A stretch of DNA of 56,450 nucleotides, taken from assembly GCA_015489065.1 (NCBI GenBank), contig WGAO01000083.1, forward strand, positions 1 through 56,450, written 5' to 3'. Origin of the DNA: Thermotogaceae bacterium. GTDB lineage: Bacteria; Thermotogota; Thermotogae; Thermotogales; Thermotogaceae. The notes beneath the pieces were generated by a model. It made no database searches. It was not told where the DNA came from and saw nothing but the letters and a program-made list of their open reading frames with translations. The position numbers and the translations under genes are program-made. This document shows, in pieces, positions 16,490-25,778 of the stretch (within the stretch, counting starts at the first letter, position 1; the number at the start of each line of letters is the position of its first letter).

Positions 16490-17646
16490 AGATAGACGAG
16501 GCAATAGTAGCTCTTGGAAAGGAATCGCCATTCTATCTTTATATGCTCATAGGAATGAAAAGAATAGAAACGGATTCCGTCAGAACGGTTTCGCTGGGAT
16601 TTTCAAAAAACGGAGATATTTTGCTTTTTTACAATCCAAAGATCGAAGAGAAAGATCCAAGATTTGTAAAAGCTCTCCTGAAACATGAAGTCATGCATTT
16701 GATAAATCAGCATTTCTTGATAAAACCGAAAGACAGTAGAGATAAAAAAATCTGGGATTTAGCGATGGATGCTGCTATAAATCAGTACATAGAGGAATTG
16801 GATGCTTTCGGTGTTCCCCTTAATCAGTTGATAGAAGAGGGGCATGGAGTGGATAACGAATATATATTCGCAGTTCCACCACCTCAACATCCGTGGGAAA
16901 ACGCGGAGTTTTACCACGATTGGATTCTGAAGAAGTTCGAAGAATTAGGGAGATTCGATATAGAAACCCTTCCACAGTCACCAGATGATCATATGAGTAG
17001 TGATGTTAACTATGACATGGTACTGGAGATAACGAAGAGTAAAACCGGGAAGGCTTTCAATATGTACGGCGGAAATCTTCCCTCAGGTGTTCAAAGAATG
17101 GTGGAGAAGTTCTTATCGAAACCTGTTTTGAACTGGAGAATCTTGGTGAGGAGATTTATAGGAGTCTCTGTTAAGGGTGAAAGATATACAACTCCTCTAA
17201 AACCAAATAGAAGATATGAAGATCAACCCGGTTGGAGGCATGAGTACAGATCGAAATTGGCCGTTGTTGTTGACACATCTGGAAGCATAATAGAGAGCGA
17301 GATAAACGATTTTCTCTCTGAAATAGAATCCCTTGTTAAAAGCACAGAAGGTGAGGTTTATCTCGTACAAGTTGACAACAACGTAACGATTGTTGCAAAG
17401 TACAGAAGAGGTGACTGGAGAGATTTGGAGATTGTAGGTGGTGGGGAAACAGATCTACAACCTGCTGTTAGTTATGTTGAGAGTAATTTAAAAACTGAAG
17501 GCATAATAGTGTTTACAGATGGACACGCTGATGTTCCTTTGAGCAGAAGGAGGATTCTTTTTGTCTTATCGAGATATCATAACCAGGATTTTAAGAACGA
17601 GGTTATGAGAATGTATGGACCGTCTTCGGTGGTGGTGATAGGTTGA
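16486..17646 (+). CDS. DUF2201-type putative metallopeptidase with VWA-like domain
   Basis: The 386-residue protein joins two parts. An N-terminal metallopeptidase-like region has KHEVMHLINQHFL (an HExxH zinc motif), near residue 67. A C-terminal VWA-like domain starts KLAVVVDTSGSI (MIDAS DxSGS) and includes GGGETDLQPAVSYV and VFTDGHADVPL. This is the COG3864/DUF2201 architecture, regularly found next to MoxR ATPases. The pair is assumed to form a remodelling machine, possibly inserting metal cofactors or processing a protein. No target is evident. The next gene starts at a TTG overlapping its TGA stop. Confidence 0.85.
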   Translation: MKIDEAIVALGKESPFYLYMLIGMKRIETDSVRTVSLGFSKNGDILLFYNPKIEEKDPRFVKALLKHEVMHLINQHFLIKPKDSRDKKIWDLAMDAAINQYIEELDAFGVPLNQLIEEGHGVDNEYIFAVPPPQHPWENAEFYHDWILKKFEELGRFDIETLPQSPDDHMSSDVNYDMVLEITKSKTGKAFNMYGGNLPSGVQRMVEKFLSKPVLNWRILVRRFIGVSVKGERYTTPLKPNRRYEDQPGWRHEYRSKLAVVVDTSGSIIESEINDFLSEIESLVKSTEGEVYLVQVDNNVTIVAKYRRGDWRDLEIVGGGETDLQPAVSYVESNLKTEGIIVFTDGHADVPLSRRRILFVLSRYHNQDFKNEVMRMYGPSSVVVIG

Positions 17647-18440
17647 GAGTGGGTCCAAAGTCTGTATGTGAAAAATTGGAGAAACTTTCAAAAAGATTCG
17701 AATTTCTAAAAGATCCCTCTCTTGAATTCCTTATGAATCACAGAGAAAGAGTAGATGATCTCCACAAGGTTGCTCTAGTGCATTCTATAAAATCGGATAT
17801 GCAAATAATCGTTTCTGTATTCAGCGAAGGTCAAATCGCAGCTGGGATAACTCTATCTGATCCATTTTCAAGATCACCTTCTCCTTACAGAATGAATGTG
17901 GATCCACAAATCGTTTCGAAGATAGTCGGTGAAATTTTTGGTTGGGGAGTGTCTGAGATCAAGAGCGGCATATTTGAATTCCCGCCTAGGGTGAGATTCC
18001 TGGCGGTGATCGGACCTGATATCTGGATGAAAAAAGAGTTGTTTCAGGAGAAGATAAAGGGAGACGAGAAGTTATCGTTTGCCGAGAAAATAGATGAAAG
18101 AGTCTTTAATAGAATTCTGAGTCTTAAGAAGAGTTCCCAGTTAGATGGAATGAATGTTTTTGTAGACGATGAAGGGATACACATAGCCTTCTCTGTACCA
18201 GATGATGTGGATGATAAGAGAATACCCCTTTTATCAGAGATGGCGAAATTGATTAAGGAGAAGCTTGGAGTAAAGACATCGTCTTTTTCAAAGTTCGCAA
18301 AGGGAAAAAGAGTCTTTGCCACCGCTACTTTTCCACTTGATAACTTATGGGAAGAAGATCCTTTAAAGGATGCCAGGGATATGCTGAGAAAAGTTCTCAA
18401 AGGATATAGAGCATTCCTCAGGGAGGCTGGTCTAGATTGA
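17643..18440 (+). CDS. Unknown protein co-translated with the MoxR/VWA pair
   Basis: I do not recognise this 265-residue protein. It has no signal peptide or membrane helices. Two segments look like related alpha/beta folds: IIVSVFSEGQIAAGITLSDPF near residue 55 and GMNVFVDDEGIHIAFSVPDD near 170. A helical C-terminus contains LRKVLKGYRAFLREAG. The TTG start overlaps the VWA stop (TTGA) and its own stop overlaps the next TTG the same way. The strict coupling suggests it is a third component of the MoxR/VWA system. Confidence 0.75.
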   Translation: MRVGPKSVCEKLEKLSKRFEFLKDPSLEFLMNHRERVDDLHKVALVHSIKSDMQIIVSVFSEGQIAAGITLSDPFSRSPSPYRMNVDPQIVSKIVGEIFGWGVSEIKSGIFEFPPRVRFLAVIGPDIWMKKELFQEKIKGDEKLSFAEKIDERVFNRILSLKKSSQLDGMNVFVDDEGIHIAFSVPDDVDDKRIPLLSEMAKLIKEKLGVKTSSFSKFAKGKRVFATATFPLDNLWEEDPLKDARDMLRKVLKGYRAFLREAGLD

Positions 18441-19021
18441 AAGTCTCCACCTTGAGATTTCTGCTTTATTTGATAGTAGCTTTCACAGCGATGCCAATGT
18501 CCAATGAAAGCGTGAACATTTATGCGTCTTACGCTTATTACTCCTTGATGCTTGCGATGACGCTTTTCTTTATGAAAAAAGATTCGATATGGTTCAGATT
18601 TTGGATACCGGATGTAAAGTCAGGCGTTTTGAAGGGATTACTATTCTTTCCTGCTTTTTTCTTCCTCAGCTTTTTAATCAATGCAATGTTTCCAGTTAGC
18701 TTGCAAACCCAGAGCAATGTGGATATCCACTCATTCGCGCTGTTTTTTCTCATAGTTGTAGTTGCACCACTTGTGGAGGAAATAATGTTCAGGGGATATA
18801 TTCAAGAGTATTTCAGGGGGAGATTAACTTCAGAGTGGACAGTTCTTATCTCCGCCCTCGTTTTTTCTTTCTTTCATCCATTCAATCTATTTCCACAGGT
18901 GTTTGTATCAGGAGTATTTCTTTCTTACCTTAGGGAAAGTACTGGATCCTTATTGCCCGGAATAATCATCCACTTTTTAAACAATCTCATGGGGTATTTG
19001 AGTGCGCTTTTTGCGGGGTGA
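18437..19021 (+). CDS. CPBP-family intramembrane metalloprotease (CAAX protease/Rce1-like)
   Basis: This 194-residue integral membrane protein has about six hydrophobic segments. The Abi/CPBP motifs are clear: VVAPLVEEIMFRGYIQEYF (EExxxR), VFSFFHPFNLF (FxxxH) and IIIHFLNNLMGYL (HxxxN). These proteins are Rce1-related glutamic/metal proteases that cleave peptides in the membrane; in bacteria some mature peptides or provide self-immunity. The TTG start is coupled to the preceding stop. The next gene carries an isoprenylcysteine-methyltransferase-like domain. In eukaryotes Rce1 and Icmt act in sequence on prenyl proteins, so this neighbour pair is notable, although a shared substrate here is only a guess. 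Confidence 0.88.
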   Translation: MKVSTLRFLLYLIVAFTAMPMSNESVNIYASYAYYSLMLAMTLFFMKKDSIWFRFWIPDVKSGVLKGLLFFPAFFFLSFLINAMFPVSLQTQSNVDIHSFALFFLIVVVAPLVEEIMFRGYIQEYFRGRLTSEWTVLISALVFSFFHPFNLFPQVFVSGVFLSYLRESTGSLLPGIIIHFLNNLMGYLSALFAG

Positions 19022-19025
19022 TGGT

Positions 19026-20507
19026 GTGTACAAAAAGCAGATCGCTATAGGATTTGCCTTGTTCTTGATATACTGGGTGGCTCTTCCAATCGCTTTGATA
19101 ACGATAGGTGGATATCTGAATTCTGATCAGATATCTGAGAGTTTAAAAGCTTTTGGATCTGTGCTTGGATGGATCGGGTTTGTGTTTGGCATGATAAGTG
19201 CGTCCTACGCGTTAATAGATGGTGGAGGAGTCGCGTTTTGCTGCCCACCTAAAAAAGTCTTGCGATGCGGAACTTATTCTATGTGTAGGCATCCTATGTA
19301 TTGTGGTTTCATACTCTTTCTAAATGGATTAGCGCTCAAATATGGAAACTTAGGATCTCTGGAGCTGTCAATAGCGTTTTCGATTTTTCTGATAATTTTC
19401 GCCATCACTTACGAAGAGCGAAAAACTATGAAAAAATTTCCCGATTATTCAGAATACAAAAGAGAAGTCTTTGCTTTTATACCGAAATTTCCAAAAATTG
19501 ATGACAGGTGTCCTCCCCTTCTCTTTCAACTTCTCTTTTATGTTGGACACATAATATCTTGGTTTAGTTGGCACATAAAATTCGAAAAAGATTGCGAAAT
19601 ACCAGAAGGAGGCTACATGATAGTTGCAAATCATGTCACATATCTTGATTTTGCAGTTGTGGTTTATGTTCTATCGAGATTCGTATCTTTCCCGATATCA
19701 TTTTTCCATTATGAGAGAAACAAATGGCTTTACAAACTAGTGGGGAGTTTTCCCATAAAGAGGCACAAGCCAGACACGAGAGCTATAATCAAAATCATAT
19801 CTTACATTAGAAAAGGCGGAAGGATCGGAATCTTTCCGGAAGCTGAGAGGAGCTGGGATGGAAGATATTTGGGGACTAAGGAAGGATTTGACAAATTAGC
19901 TCAGCGCGTTCCAAAACCCATAGTTGCCATGCGCTTGGAAAGAGCACATCTTCTTTATCCAAGGTGGGGAAGAAAGTTCCTTCCTGGGGATGTGTTTGTA
20001 AAGGTTAGATGCTTTGATAACTTTGAAGAAGCCGAGGAGTTTTTAAAAGATCCATCGGTCGATCCAAACGATATCTACCCATCCTACGAAGGTGTTGAGA
20101 GGTATGTCTACAGGTGTCCAGGGTGTGGAAACTATCACAGCGTAGAATCGAACAAGAAAGGTTTTCGTTGCAGAAAATGTGGATACGAGGTAGAGAAACC
20201 TACTGTTGGAGAGCTCTGGAAAATACATGATGATAATTACAAATCTTTAGAATTACCGTTCACAGAAGAGGCAGAGATAATTGATGAGTACGGAAGATCA
20301 ACTGGTGAAAGAGTGGTAGTTACGATGAGCGATGAGGAAATAAGATACAATGGCAAAATTCTCAAAAGATGTGATGTCAAGTCATTCATAACGGAGGGAA
20401 GCAAAGAGGTTTTCTTTTATGATGGCGAAAAGATGATAGGATTCAAATTCAAAAGCGCCCTTTTGTGGAGTGATCTCGTGGCGAAATTCTGGAAGATGGA
20501 AGTATAA
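19026..20507 (+). CDS. Fusion of ICMT/PEMT-like methyltransferase, PlsC acyltransferase and zinc ribbon
   Basis: The 493-residue protein has three modules. Residues about 1-150 form a polytopic membrane domain with RCGTYSMCRHPMYCGFILF (the RHPxY motif of isoprenylcysteine and phospholipid methyltransferases) and a terminal YEERKTMKKFPDYSEYKR. Residues about 175-340 are a 1-acylglycerol-3-phosphate acyltransferase with MIVANHVTYLDFAVV (NHxxxxD), FPIKRHKPDTRA and GIFPEAERSWDG. Then comes a CPGCGNY...CRKCGYE zinc ribbon and a beta-rich tail. It could modify and acylate a lipid, for example in phospholipid synthesis. GTG 19026 follows GGGGTGAT; the upstream GTG at 19002 overlaps the protease gene and lacks a ribosome binding site. 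Confidence 0.82.
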   Translation: MYKKQIAIGFALFLIYWVALPIALITIGGYLNSDQISESLKAFGSVLGWIGFVFGMISASYALIDGGGVAFCCPPKKVLRCGTYSMCRHPMYCGFILFLNGLALKYGNLGSLELSIAFSIFLIIFAITYEERKTMKKFPDYSEYKREVFAFIPKFPKIDDRCPPLLFQLLFYVGHIISWFSWHIKFEKDCEIPEGGYMIVANHVTYLDFAVVVYVLSRFVSFPISFFHYERNKWLYKLVGSFPIKRHKPDTRAIIKIISYIRKGGRIGIFPEAERSWDGRYLGTKEGFDKLAQRVPKPIVAMRLERAHLLYPRWGRKFLPGDVFVKVRCFDNFEEAEEFLKDPSVDPNDIYPSYEGVERYVYRCPGCGNYHSVESNKKGFRCRKCGYEVEKPTVGELWKIHDDNYKSLELPFTEEAEIIDEYGRSTGERVVVTMSDEEIRYNGKILKRCDVKSFITEGSKEVFFYDGEKMIGFKFKSALLWSDLVAKFWKMEV

Positions 20508-20530
20508 TCACACGCCTTGGAGGGATCTTG

Positions 20531-21460
20531 GTGGATTGGTTGAAGTATCATATAAATCCGCAAAATAGCGAGCTTCCAGTAGATTGGAAAGAGATTTTTA
20601 AAAGAGACGCAAAGATCAGAGTTGAGATAGGTTTCGGAAACGGGGAATTTTTAGCGCATATGGCTAAGAAATTCCCAGAGGTAAACTTCATCGGCTTTGA
20701 GCTTTCGATAACTTCTTTTGTAAAAGCTCAGAAAAAATTTTACAGGGAAGGAATAGATAATGTACGGCTTGTCATGGTGGATGGAAGGTTCGGAATAAGA
20801 GAACTGTTCGAGGATGAATCCGTTGAGCATGTATATGTTAATTTTCCATGTCCTTGGAGCAAAAAAGGACAGGAAAAAAAGAGGATAACATATGGAGATT
20901 TTGCAAAAGCTCTTGCAGCAGTTTTGGAAATGGGAGGGACTTTCGAGCTTATGACTGACGACAAAGATTACGCTGAAGAGGTTTTCTCGAAATTCAAAGA
21001 GAGCGATTTCTTCGATATAGAACCTATGAAGATCGATTTCAAAAGAGATGTTCAGACAAGGTATGAGAAAAAATGGATTTCTATGGGGAGGCACACATTT
21101 CTGATAATGGCAAGGAAAGTCAAAAGAGCTGATGTAGAAAGAATTGCGTGGGGAGGGAAATATGTGCACCAGCGAATAGATCATTTCGATGAAGAGAGAT
21201 TGCATCTTCTCAACGGGAAGGTTTTTAAAGATAAAAGGAAAGTATTCGTCGTGAAGGAGATTTACTCTTCGAAAGATGGGAATGTTCATCTTATAAAAGT
21301 CATTTCTAGTGATGATGGCTTCGAGCAGCATTACAATATTTTAGTCGAGAGAAGAAGGAATTTTTGGATAGTGAAACTTGATAGTACCTGCCAGCCTTAT
21401 AGAACGCCTTCCGTAAAGTGGTCAGTTCGAAAAATAGCCCAAGAGATCAGTTTGACTTGA
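20531..21460 (+). CDS. trmB: tRNA (guanine-N7-)-methyltransferase TrmB with C-terminal extension
   Basis: TrmB makes m7G46 in the variable loop of tRNA. The 309-residue protein has IRVEIGFGNGEFLAHMAKKFPE (SAM site), NFIGFELSITSFVKAQKK, VRLVMVDGRFGIRELF and the VNFPCPWSKKGQEKKRI catalytic region. RYEKKWISMGRHTF closes the canonical domain near residue 190. About 115 further residues form an extra basic, beta-rich domain. GGAGGG lies six bases before GTG 20531; the TTG three bases earlier is too close. Ordinary TrmB is 200-240 residues, so the extension is lineage-specific and may help tRNA binding. Confidence 0.9.
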   Translation: MDWLKYHINPQNSELPVDWKEIFKRDAKIRVEIGFGNGEFLAHMAKKFPEVNFIGFELSITSFVKAQKKFYREGIDNVRLVMVDGRFGIRELFEDESVEHVYVNFPCPWSKKGQEKKRITYGDFAKALAAVLEMGGTFELMTDDKDYAEEVFSKFKESDFFDIEPMKIDFKRDVQTRYEKKWISMGRHTFLIMARKVKRADVERIAWGGKYVHQRIDHFDEERLHLLNGKVFKDKRKVFVVKEIYSSKDGNVHLIKVISSDDGFEQHYNILVERRRNFWIVKLDSTCQPYRTPSVKWSVRKIAQEISLT

Positions 21461-21498
21461 AAAGTTTTGTGTTGGATAATCGCAAGAGAGGAGAGAGA

Positions 21499-21939
21499 TT
21501 GTTGATTGTACTGAGATATCCGCTGTCATGGAGCGTTGCTAGAAAGTTGAAATTAGGAGACGAGGTGAGGTACTACGGAAAGATCGTGTATGTATCTCAT
21601 AGAGCTCTTGAGAGGATGGAGAACTACTACAAGGCTGAGGGTAGTTTCCCATATGATCTTATTGGAGAGCTCGTTTTTGTCAGGGACTGTTCTCCGCTCT
21701 TCATAGAGGATGTCTTTAAGATGGGAGCGAGTGCTGTGGTCAAAGAGGAAGGACTCCCGATATCAAAAGAATCCTTGAAATTATCAAAGAAATTCAAAAG
21801 GCCTGTTTTCGAAACAAAGATAATAGATGGTCAGGAAAGCGTTAAACTTTACTCTGACCTAGAAGAGGATGCCGTGAAGGAAATATGGGTTGATTCCTTG
21901 GAGATGAAAGTCATAGCTGATTCAGGGGGAGAAGAATGA
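21499..21939 (+). CDS. Lone fumarase/tartrate dehydratase beta-like domain protein
   Basis: The product, about 146 residues, resembles the swivelling beta subunit of class I fumarase/tartrate dehydratase. It begins LRYPLSWSVARKLKLGDEVRYYGKIVYVSHRALERME, where the family has the kLkvGD-V-lsG-iytaRDaaHkr pattern, then FPYDLIGELVFVRDCSPLF at the usual iyyvGP position. Catalytic residues are altered and no alpha subunit is in the window, so enzyme activity is doubtful. GAGGAG lies close upstream of TTG 21499, which gives an N-terminus like the family's. An open frame extends further upstream from GTG 21418, so the start is uncertain. It overlaps wecB by four bases. Confidence 0.55.
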   Translation: MLIVLRYPLSWSVARKLKLGDEVRYYGKIVYVSHRALERMENYYKAEGSFPYDLIGELVFVRDCSPLFIEDVFKMGASAVVKEEGLPISKESLKLSKKFKRPVFETKIIDGQESVKLYSDLEEDAVKEIWVDSLEMKVIADSGGEE

Positions 21940-23009
21940 GAGTAGCAATAGCCTTTGGAACAAGACCAGAAGTGATAAAGATAGCTCCAGTTTACTTTGA
22001 ATTCAGAAAAAGAGGAATAGATGTATTATTGATAGCTACCGCTCAGCATAGAGAAATGATGGACATGATGCTCGAAGTTTTCAAGATAAAACCAGATGTT
22101 GATATGAACATAATGGTTCACAACCAAACTTTGAATTATATTGCATCCGAAGTTCTTAAGAAGATGGAGGAAGTCTTCAAAGAGAGAAAAGTAGATATTC
22201 TTCTGGTTCAAGGAGACACGACAACAGCTATGGCATCCGCTATGGCAGCTTTTCACATGGGAATAAAAGTCGGGCATATAGAAGCGGGATTGAGAAGTGG
22301 GAGGATAAGAGATCCATTTCCCGAAGAGATGAACAGAAGAGTGATAGATACTTTTGCAGATTACGCGTTTGCTCCGACAAAGAGAGCGAAAGAGAATTTG
22401 GAAAGAGAAGGTATAGAGAGAGATCGAATATTTGTAACTGGGAATACAGTTGTGGATGCACTAAATATGATCTCAAAGGATATCCCAAAAATTGAAGATA
22501 ATGACTACATATTGGTTACGATGCATAGAAGAGAGAATATCGGCGAGAATATGGAAAATGTTCTAAAGGCTTTGAAGGAGTTCTCGAAAGCGGAAGGAAT
22601 CAGAATAATCTTTCCGGTACACAAGAATCCCAGGGTAAGAGAGATAGTATTCAAAATTCTTGGAGATTGCAAGAATGCAATCTTAACAGATCCGGTGAAC
22701 TATATGGAGTTTTTAAAACTTTTGAAAAATTGCAGATTCGTCGTCACGGATTCCGGAGGAATTCAAGAAGAGGCACCTTCTTTCGGGAAATTCGTCGTCG
22801 TTGTAAGAAACACGACAGAAAGACCGGAACTCATAGAGAGCGGCTGGGGAACACTAGCGGGAACTTCAACAGAAGAAGTAAAAAAAGCTTTGAAAATGGC
22901 TTTAAATTTCTCGAAAAGTGATAGGAAGAATCCATTTGGTGATGGGAGAGCTTCTGAGAGAATTGCCGACATACTTATCAAGAAAAGAACAGAAGAGTTC
23001 AAGGGGTGA
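21936..23009 (+). CDS. wecB: UDP-N-acetylglucosamine 2-epimerase (non-hydrolysing)
   Basis: The 357-residue protein interconverts UDP-GlcNAc and UDP-ManNAc for envelope polysaccharide synthesis. It has the GT-B-like epimerase fold with [71 protein letters not shown] and [16 protein letters not shown]. Its length is normal for the family. ATGA overlap couples it to the preceding gene, and its stop overlaps the possible GTG of proS. It could feed the polysaccharide pathway suggested by the O-antigen-ligase-like gene on the other strand. Confidence 0.93.
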   Translation: MRVAIAFGTRPEVIKIAPVYFEFRKRGIDVLLIATAQHREMMDMMLEVFKIKPDVDMNIMVHNQTLNYIASEVLKKMEEVFKERKVDILLVQGDTTTAMASAMAAFHMGIKVGHIEAGLRSGRIRDPFPEEMNRRVIDTFADYAFAPTKRAKENLEREGIERDRIFVTGNTVVDALNMISKDIPKIEDNDYILVTMHRRENIGENMENVLKALKEFSKAEGIRIIFPVHKNPRVREIVFKILGDCKNAILTDPVNYMEFLKLLKNCRFVVTDSGGIQEEAPSFGKFVVVVRNTTERPELIESGWGTLAGTSTEEVKKALKMALNFSKSDRKNPFGDGRASERIADILIKKRTEEFKG

Positions 23010-23014
23010 TTGGA

Positions 23015-24739
23015 TTGAGATTTTCTGAGCTTTTTGCGCCTACGCTGAGGGAAAAGCCTGCGGATGCTGAGATAAAGAGTCACGAGTATCTGGTTAGGGG
23101 AGCTTTTATAAGGAAGGTAACTGCGGGTGTGTTCAATTATCTGCCTCTTGGAAAGAGAGTGCTGGATAAGATTTGGGGGATCGTCGAGGAAGAAATGGAC
23201 GCCATAGGAGCACAGGAAATGCTCATGCCCATAATCCAGCCAGCGGAGCTCTGGAAGATCACTGGAAGGTGGGATGATTACGGGCCAACGATGATGAAGT
23301 TTAAAGATAGACACGGGAGAGATTTTACCCTTGGCCCGACACACGAGGAGGTAGTCACTTTCCTTATGAAAAATGAGATAAATTCTTACAAACAACTTCC
23401 AGTTACCGTATATCAGATAGCCAACAAATACAGAGACGAGCTTCGTCCGAGATTCGGTCTTCTCAGGGCTAGGGAATTTGTGATGAAAGATGCCTATTCT
23501 TTTCACTCTAACTGGGAAAGTTTAGATGAGGTTTATCAAAAAATGCGAAGGGCGTATGAGAACATAATGAAAAGGATTGGCTTGAAATATCTCGTTATAG
23601 AGGCATCATCTGGGGCGATAGGAGGAAATGAATCACACGAATTCGTCTCGCTCGCCCCAATCGGAGAGAGCAATGTCCTTTACTGCGAAAAATGCGGATA
23701 TCAGGCTAGCGATGAGAAAACTCCGTATGCTGGAAAGTACGAGGAGCAAAACGAAAAGGAGCTTCCACTTGAGAAAGTCGATACTCCAAATGTGAAAACA
23801 GTTGAACAAGTTGCGGAATTCTTGAGTGTGCCAAAGGAAAAAATTGTCAAATCGCTCATATATATCGGAAGAGAAGGAACCATAATGGCTCTTATAAGAG
23901 GGGATCTGGATCTCAATGAGGAGAAACTCAAGGAAGCTTTAAACGACCAATCGCTGAGAATGGCTACCCCAGAAGAGGTTGAAAAGGAGATAGGCGTTCC
24001 AATAGGATTTGTCGGGCCTGTTGGAATAAATGAAAATGTAAAGATCATCGCAGATGAAAGCGTGAGGTATGTAAAGAACGCTGTAGTTGGAGGAATGGAG
24101 AAGGATAAACACTATAAAAATGCAAATCTTGGAAGAGATTTCAGAGTAGACGAGTGGGCCGATCTGAGGCTTGTCAGAGAAGGTGATCCATGCCCGATTT
24201 GCGGAGCTCCTCTGAAAGGGACGAAGGGAATAGAGCTCGGGCATATCTTTAAATTGGGAACTAAATACTCAGAAGCTATGAAAGCGATGTACATGGATGA
24301 GAATGGAGAAATGAAGCCGTTCATAATGGGATGCTACGGCTGGGGAGTGTCGAGAACGATGTCGGCAGTCGTTGAGCAGTACCATGACGATAAGGGAATA
24401 ATCTGGCCGCTTTCAATAGCACCATTTGAGGTTATCGTTACGATAGTCAATATGAACAAAAAAGAGCAAAAAGAGTTAGGAGAAAAGATATACAAAGAGA
24501 TGAAAGACAATGGAATAGAGGTCTTGGTGGATGATAGGATGGTAACTCCTGGAATGAAGTTTAATGACGCCGATCTTATAGGTATACCTATAAGGATAAC
24601 GGTTGGAAAGACGGCATCAGATGGAAAAGTAGAGATAAAGAAGAGGTACTCCAAGGAAAAGGAACTAGTAGAAGCTGATAGAATAATGGAGGCTGTGAAA
24701 AGAGCAATGGAGAGCTACAATCCACCGGTGGTTTTATGA
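23015..24739 (+). CDS. proS: Prolyl-tRNA synthetase (bacterial type with editing domain)
   Basis: The enzyme, about 574 residues, charges tRNA-Pro. Class II motifs are visible: [11 protein letters not shown] and [14 protein letters not shown] in motif 1, [25 protein letters not shown] in motif 2 and [17 protein letters not shown] in motif 3. Residues about 235-385 form the inserted YbaK-like Ala-tRNA editing domain, and [21 protein letters not shown] lies in the anticodon domain. Start TTG 23015 gives the N-terminus normal for ProS and has AAGGGGTGAT seven bases upstream. GTG 23006, three codons earlier, lies within that site. The stop overlaps the permease start. Confidence 0.95.
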   Translation: MRFSELFAPTLREKPADAEIKSHEYLVRGAFIRKVTAGVFNYLPLGKRVLDKIWGIVEEEMDAIGAQEMLMPIIQPAELWKITGRWDDYGPTMMKFKDRHGRDFTLGPTHEEVVTFLMKNEINSYKQLPVTVYQIANKYRDELRPRFGLLRAREFVMKDAYSFHSNWESLDEVYQKMRRAYENIMKRIGLKYLVIEASSGAIGGNESHEFVSLAPIGESNVLYCEKCGYQASDEKTPYAGKYEEQNEKELPLEKVDTPNVKTVEQVAEFLSVPKEKIVKSLIYIGREGTIMALIRGDLDLNEEKLKEALNDQSLRMATPEEVEKEIGVPIGFVGPVGINENVKIIADESVRYVKNAVVGGMEKDKHYKNANLGRDFRVDEWADLRLVREGDPCPICGAPLKGTKGIELGHIFKLGTKYSEAMKAMYMDENGEMKPFIMGCYGWGVSRTMSAVVEQYHDDKGIIWPLSIAPFEVIVTIVNMNKKEQKELGEKIYKEMKDNGIEVLVDDRMVTPGMKFNDADLIGIPIRITVGKTASDGKVEIKKRYSKEKELVEADRIMEAVKRAMESYNPPVVL

Positions 24740-25755
24740 ATATGAAGAGGTTGGATCCAGCGTTCTACTGGTTGGTCTTTTACTTCTTTCTGTACATGAT
24801 CGCACTGAAAATTACCCCGCTCACGGCCGGGGCGTTTTCTGTTGCGATAGTTTTCGCACTCATAATAGAGAATATAGCGTCCTTAGTCCAGAAGTTGAAA
24901 GTCAAGAGATGGTTAGCCGTTCTCATCGCGAGTCTAATATTCTTTGGAATAATAAGCTATTCGATATACAGAGTTGTGCCTATAGTTATGGAGCAGTGGA
25001 AGAGCGTTAGTGCTTTCGTCTCGGAATTCATGAAAAAGAATCCATCCGATGTCTTTCCGTATTTCAAAGGTGATGAGACCATTCAGATGCTTAAAGATGC
25101 CATGGATAATATAGGACAAGTCTTTACATCGTATCTTGGAAAAATGCTCACATTCATCGTTACTAAAATACCGGATATTTTCACAACGACGCTTCTTTTG
25201 GTGATTTCCTCCACATATCTGGTGATAGTTCTTCCAAAGCTGAGAAACGCTATACCATATATGTTTCCAAATTCAAGCTCTGATAAGACTTACAAGTTCA
25301 TATCTAATCTTTACTCTGATATGAAGAAATTCGTCGGTGGTCAGATGTTCAACGCGATAATGGTGGGTCTTATAGTTTGGATCGGTATGGCACTCTTTGG
25401 AATCAAATATGCAGGATTTTTAGGTTTGCTCTCTGGAATAACAGATTTCATACCATTTTTAGGTGTGATCATAACCGCTATTCCAGCGCTCTTCATAGGT
25501 ATATCTCAGTATGGAATATTCGGGATAATAAAAGTTCTCATAGTCTTGACCGTGGCAAATCAGGTGGAAGGTTGGATCCTGGCACCAAAAGTCTTGGGAG
25601 ACAGGGTAAAGCTCAATTGGTTTGTTGTTTTAATAACGATGCTTGCTCTTTCTGAGATATACGGAGTGATAGGAGTGCTAATAGCAGTTCCCTTCTTGGT
25701 GGCGATGAAGGATATCTGGAGAGAATATGTGGTTGAATATCTGAAGAAATCTTAA
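24736..25755 (+). CDS. AI-2E family (UPF0118) membrane transporter
   Basis: The 339-residue protein has about seven to eight membrane helices. It shows the family's long amphipathic central part ([21 protein letters not shown]...), the [24 protein letters not shown] helix, the [21 protein letters not shown] motif and [14 protein letters not shown] close to the C-terminal helices. Family members export small molecules such as autoinducer-2 or move Na+/H+; the substrate here is unknown. ATG overlaps the proS stop (ATGA). Confidence 0.88.
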   Translation: MNMKRLDPAFYWLVFYFFLYMIALKITPLTAGAFSVAIVFALIIENIASLVQKLKVKRWLAVLIASLIFFGIISYSIYRVVPIVMEQWKSVSAFVSEFMKKNPSDVFPYFKGDETIQMLKDAMDNIGQVFTSYLGKMLTFIVTKIPDIFTTTLLLVISSTYLVIVLPKLRNAIPYMFPNSSSDKTYKFISNLYSDMKKFVGGQMFNAIMVGLIVWIGMALFGIKYAGFLGLLSGITDFIPFLGVIITAIPALFIGISQYGIFGIIKVLIVLTVANQVEGWILAPKVLGDRVKLNWFVVLITMLALSEIYGVIGVLIAVPFLVAMKDIWREYVVEYLKKS

Positions 25756-25778
25756 TTTCTTCCGATAAGTATTTCGAT

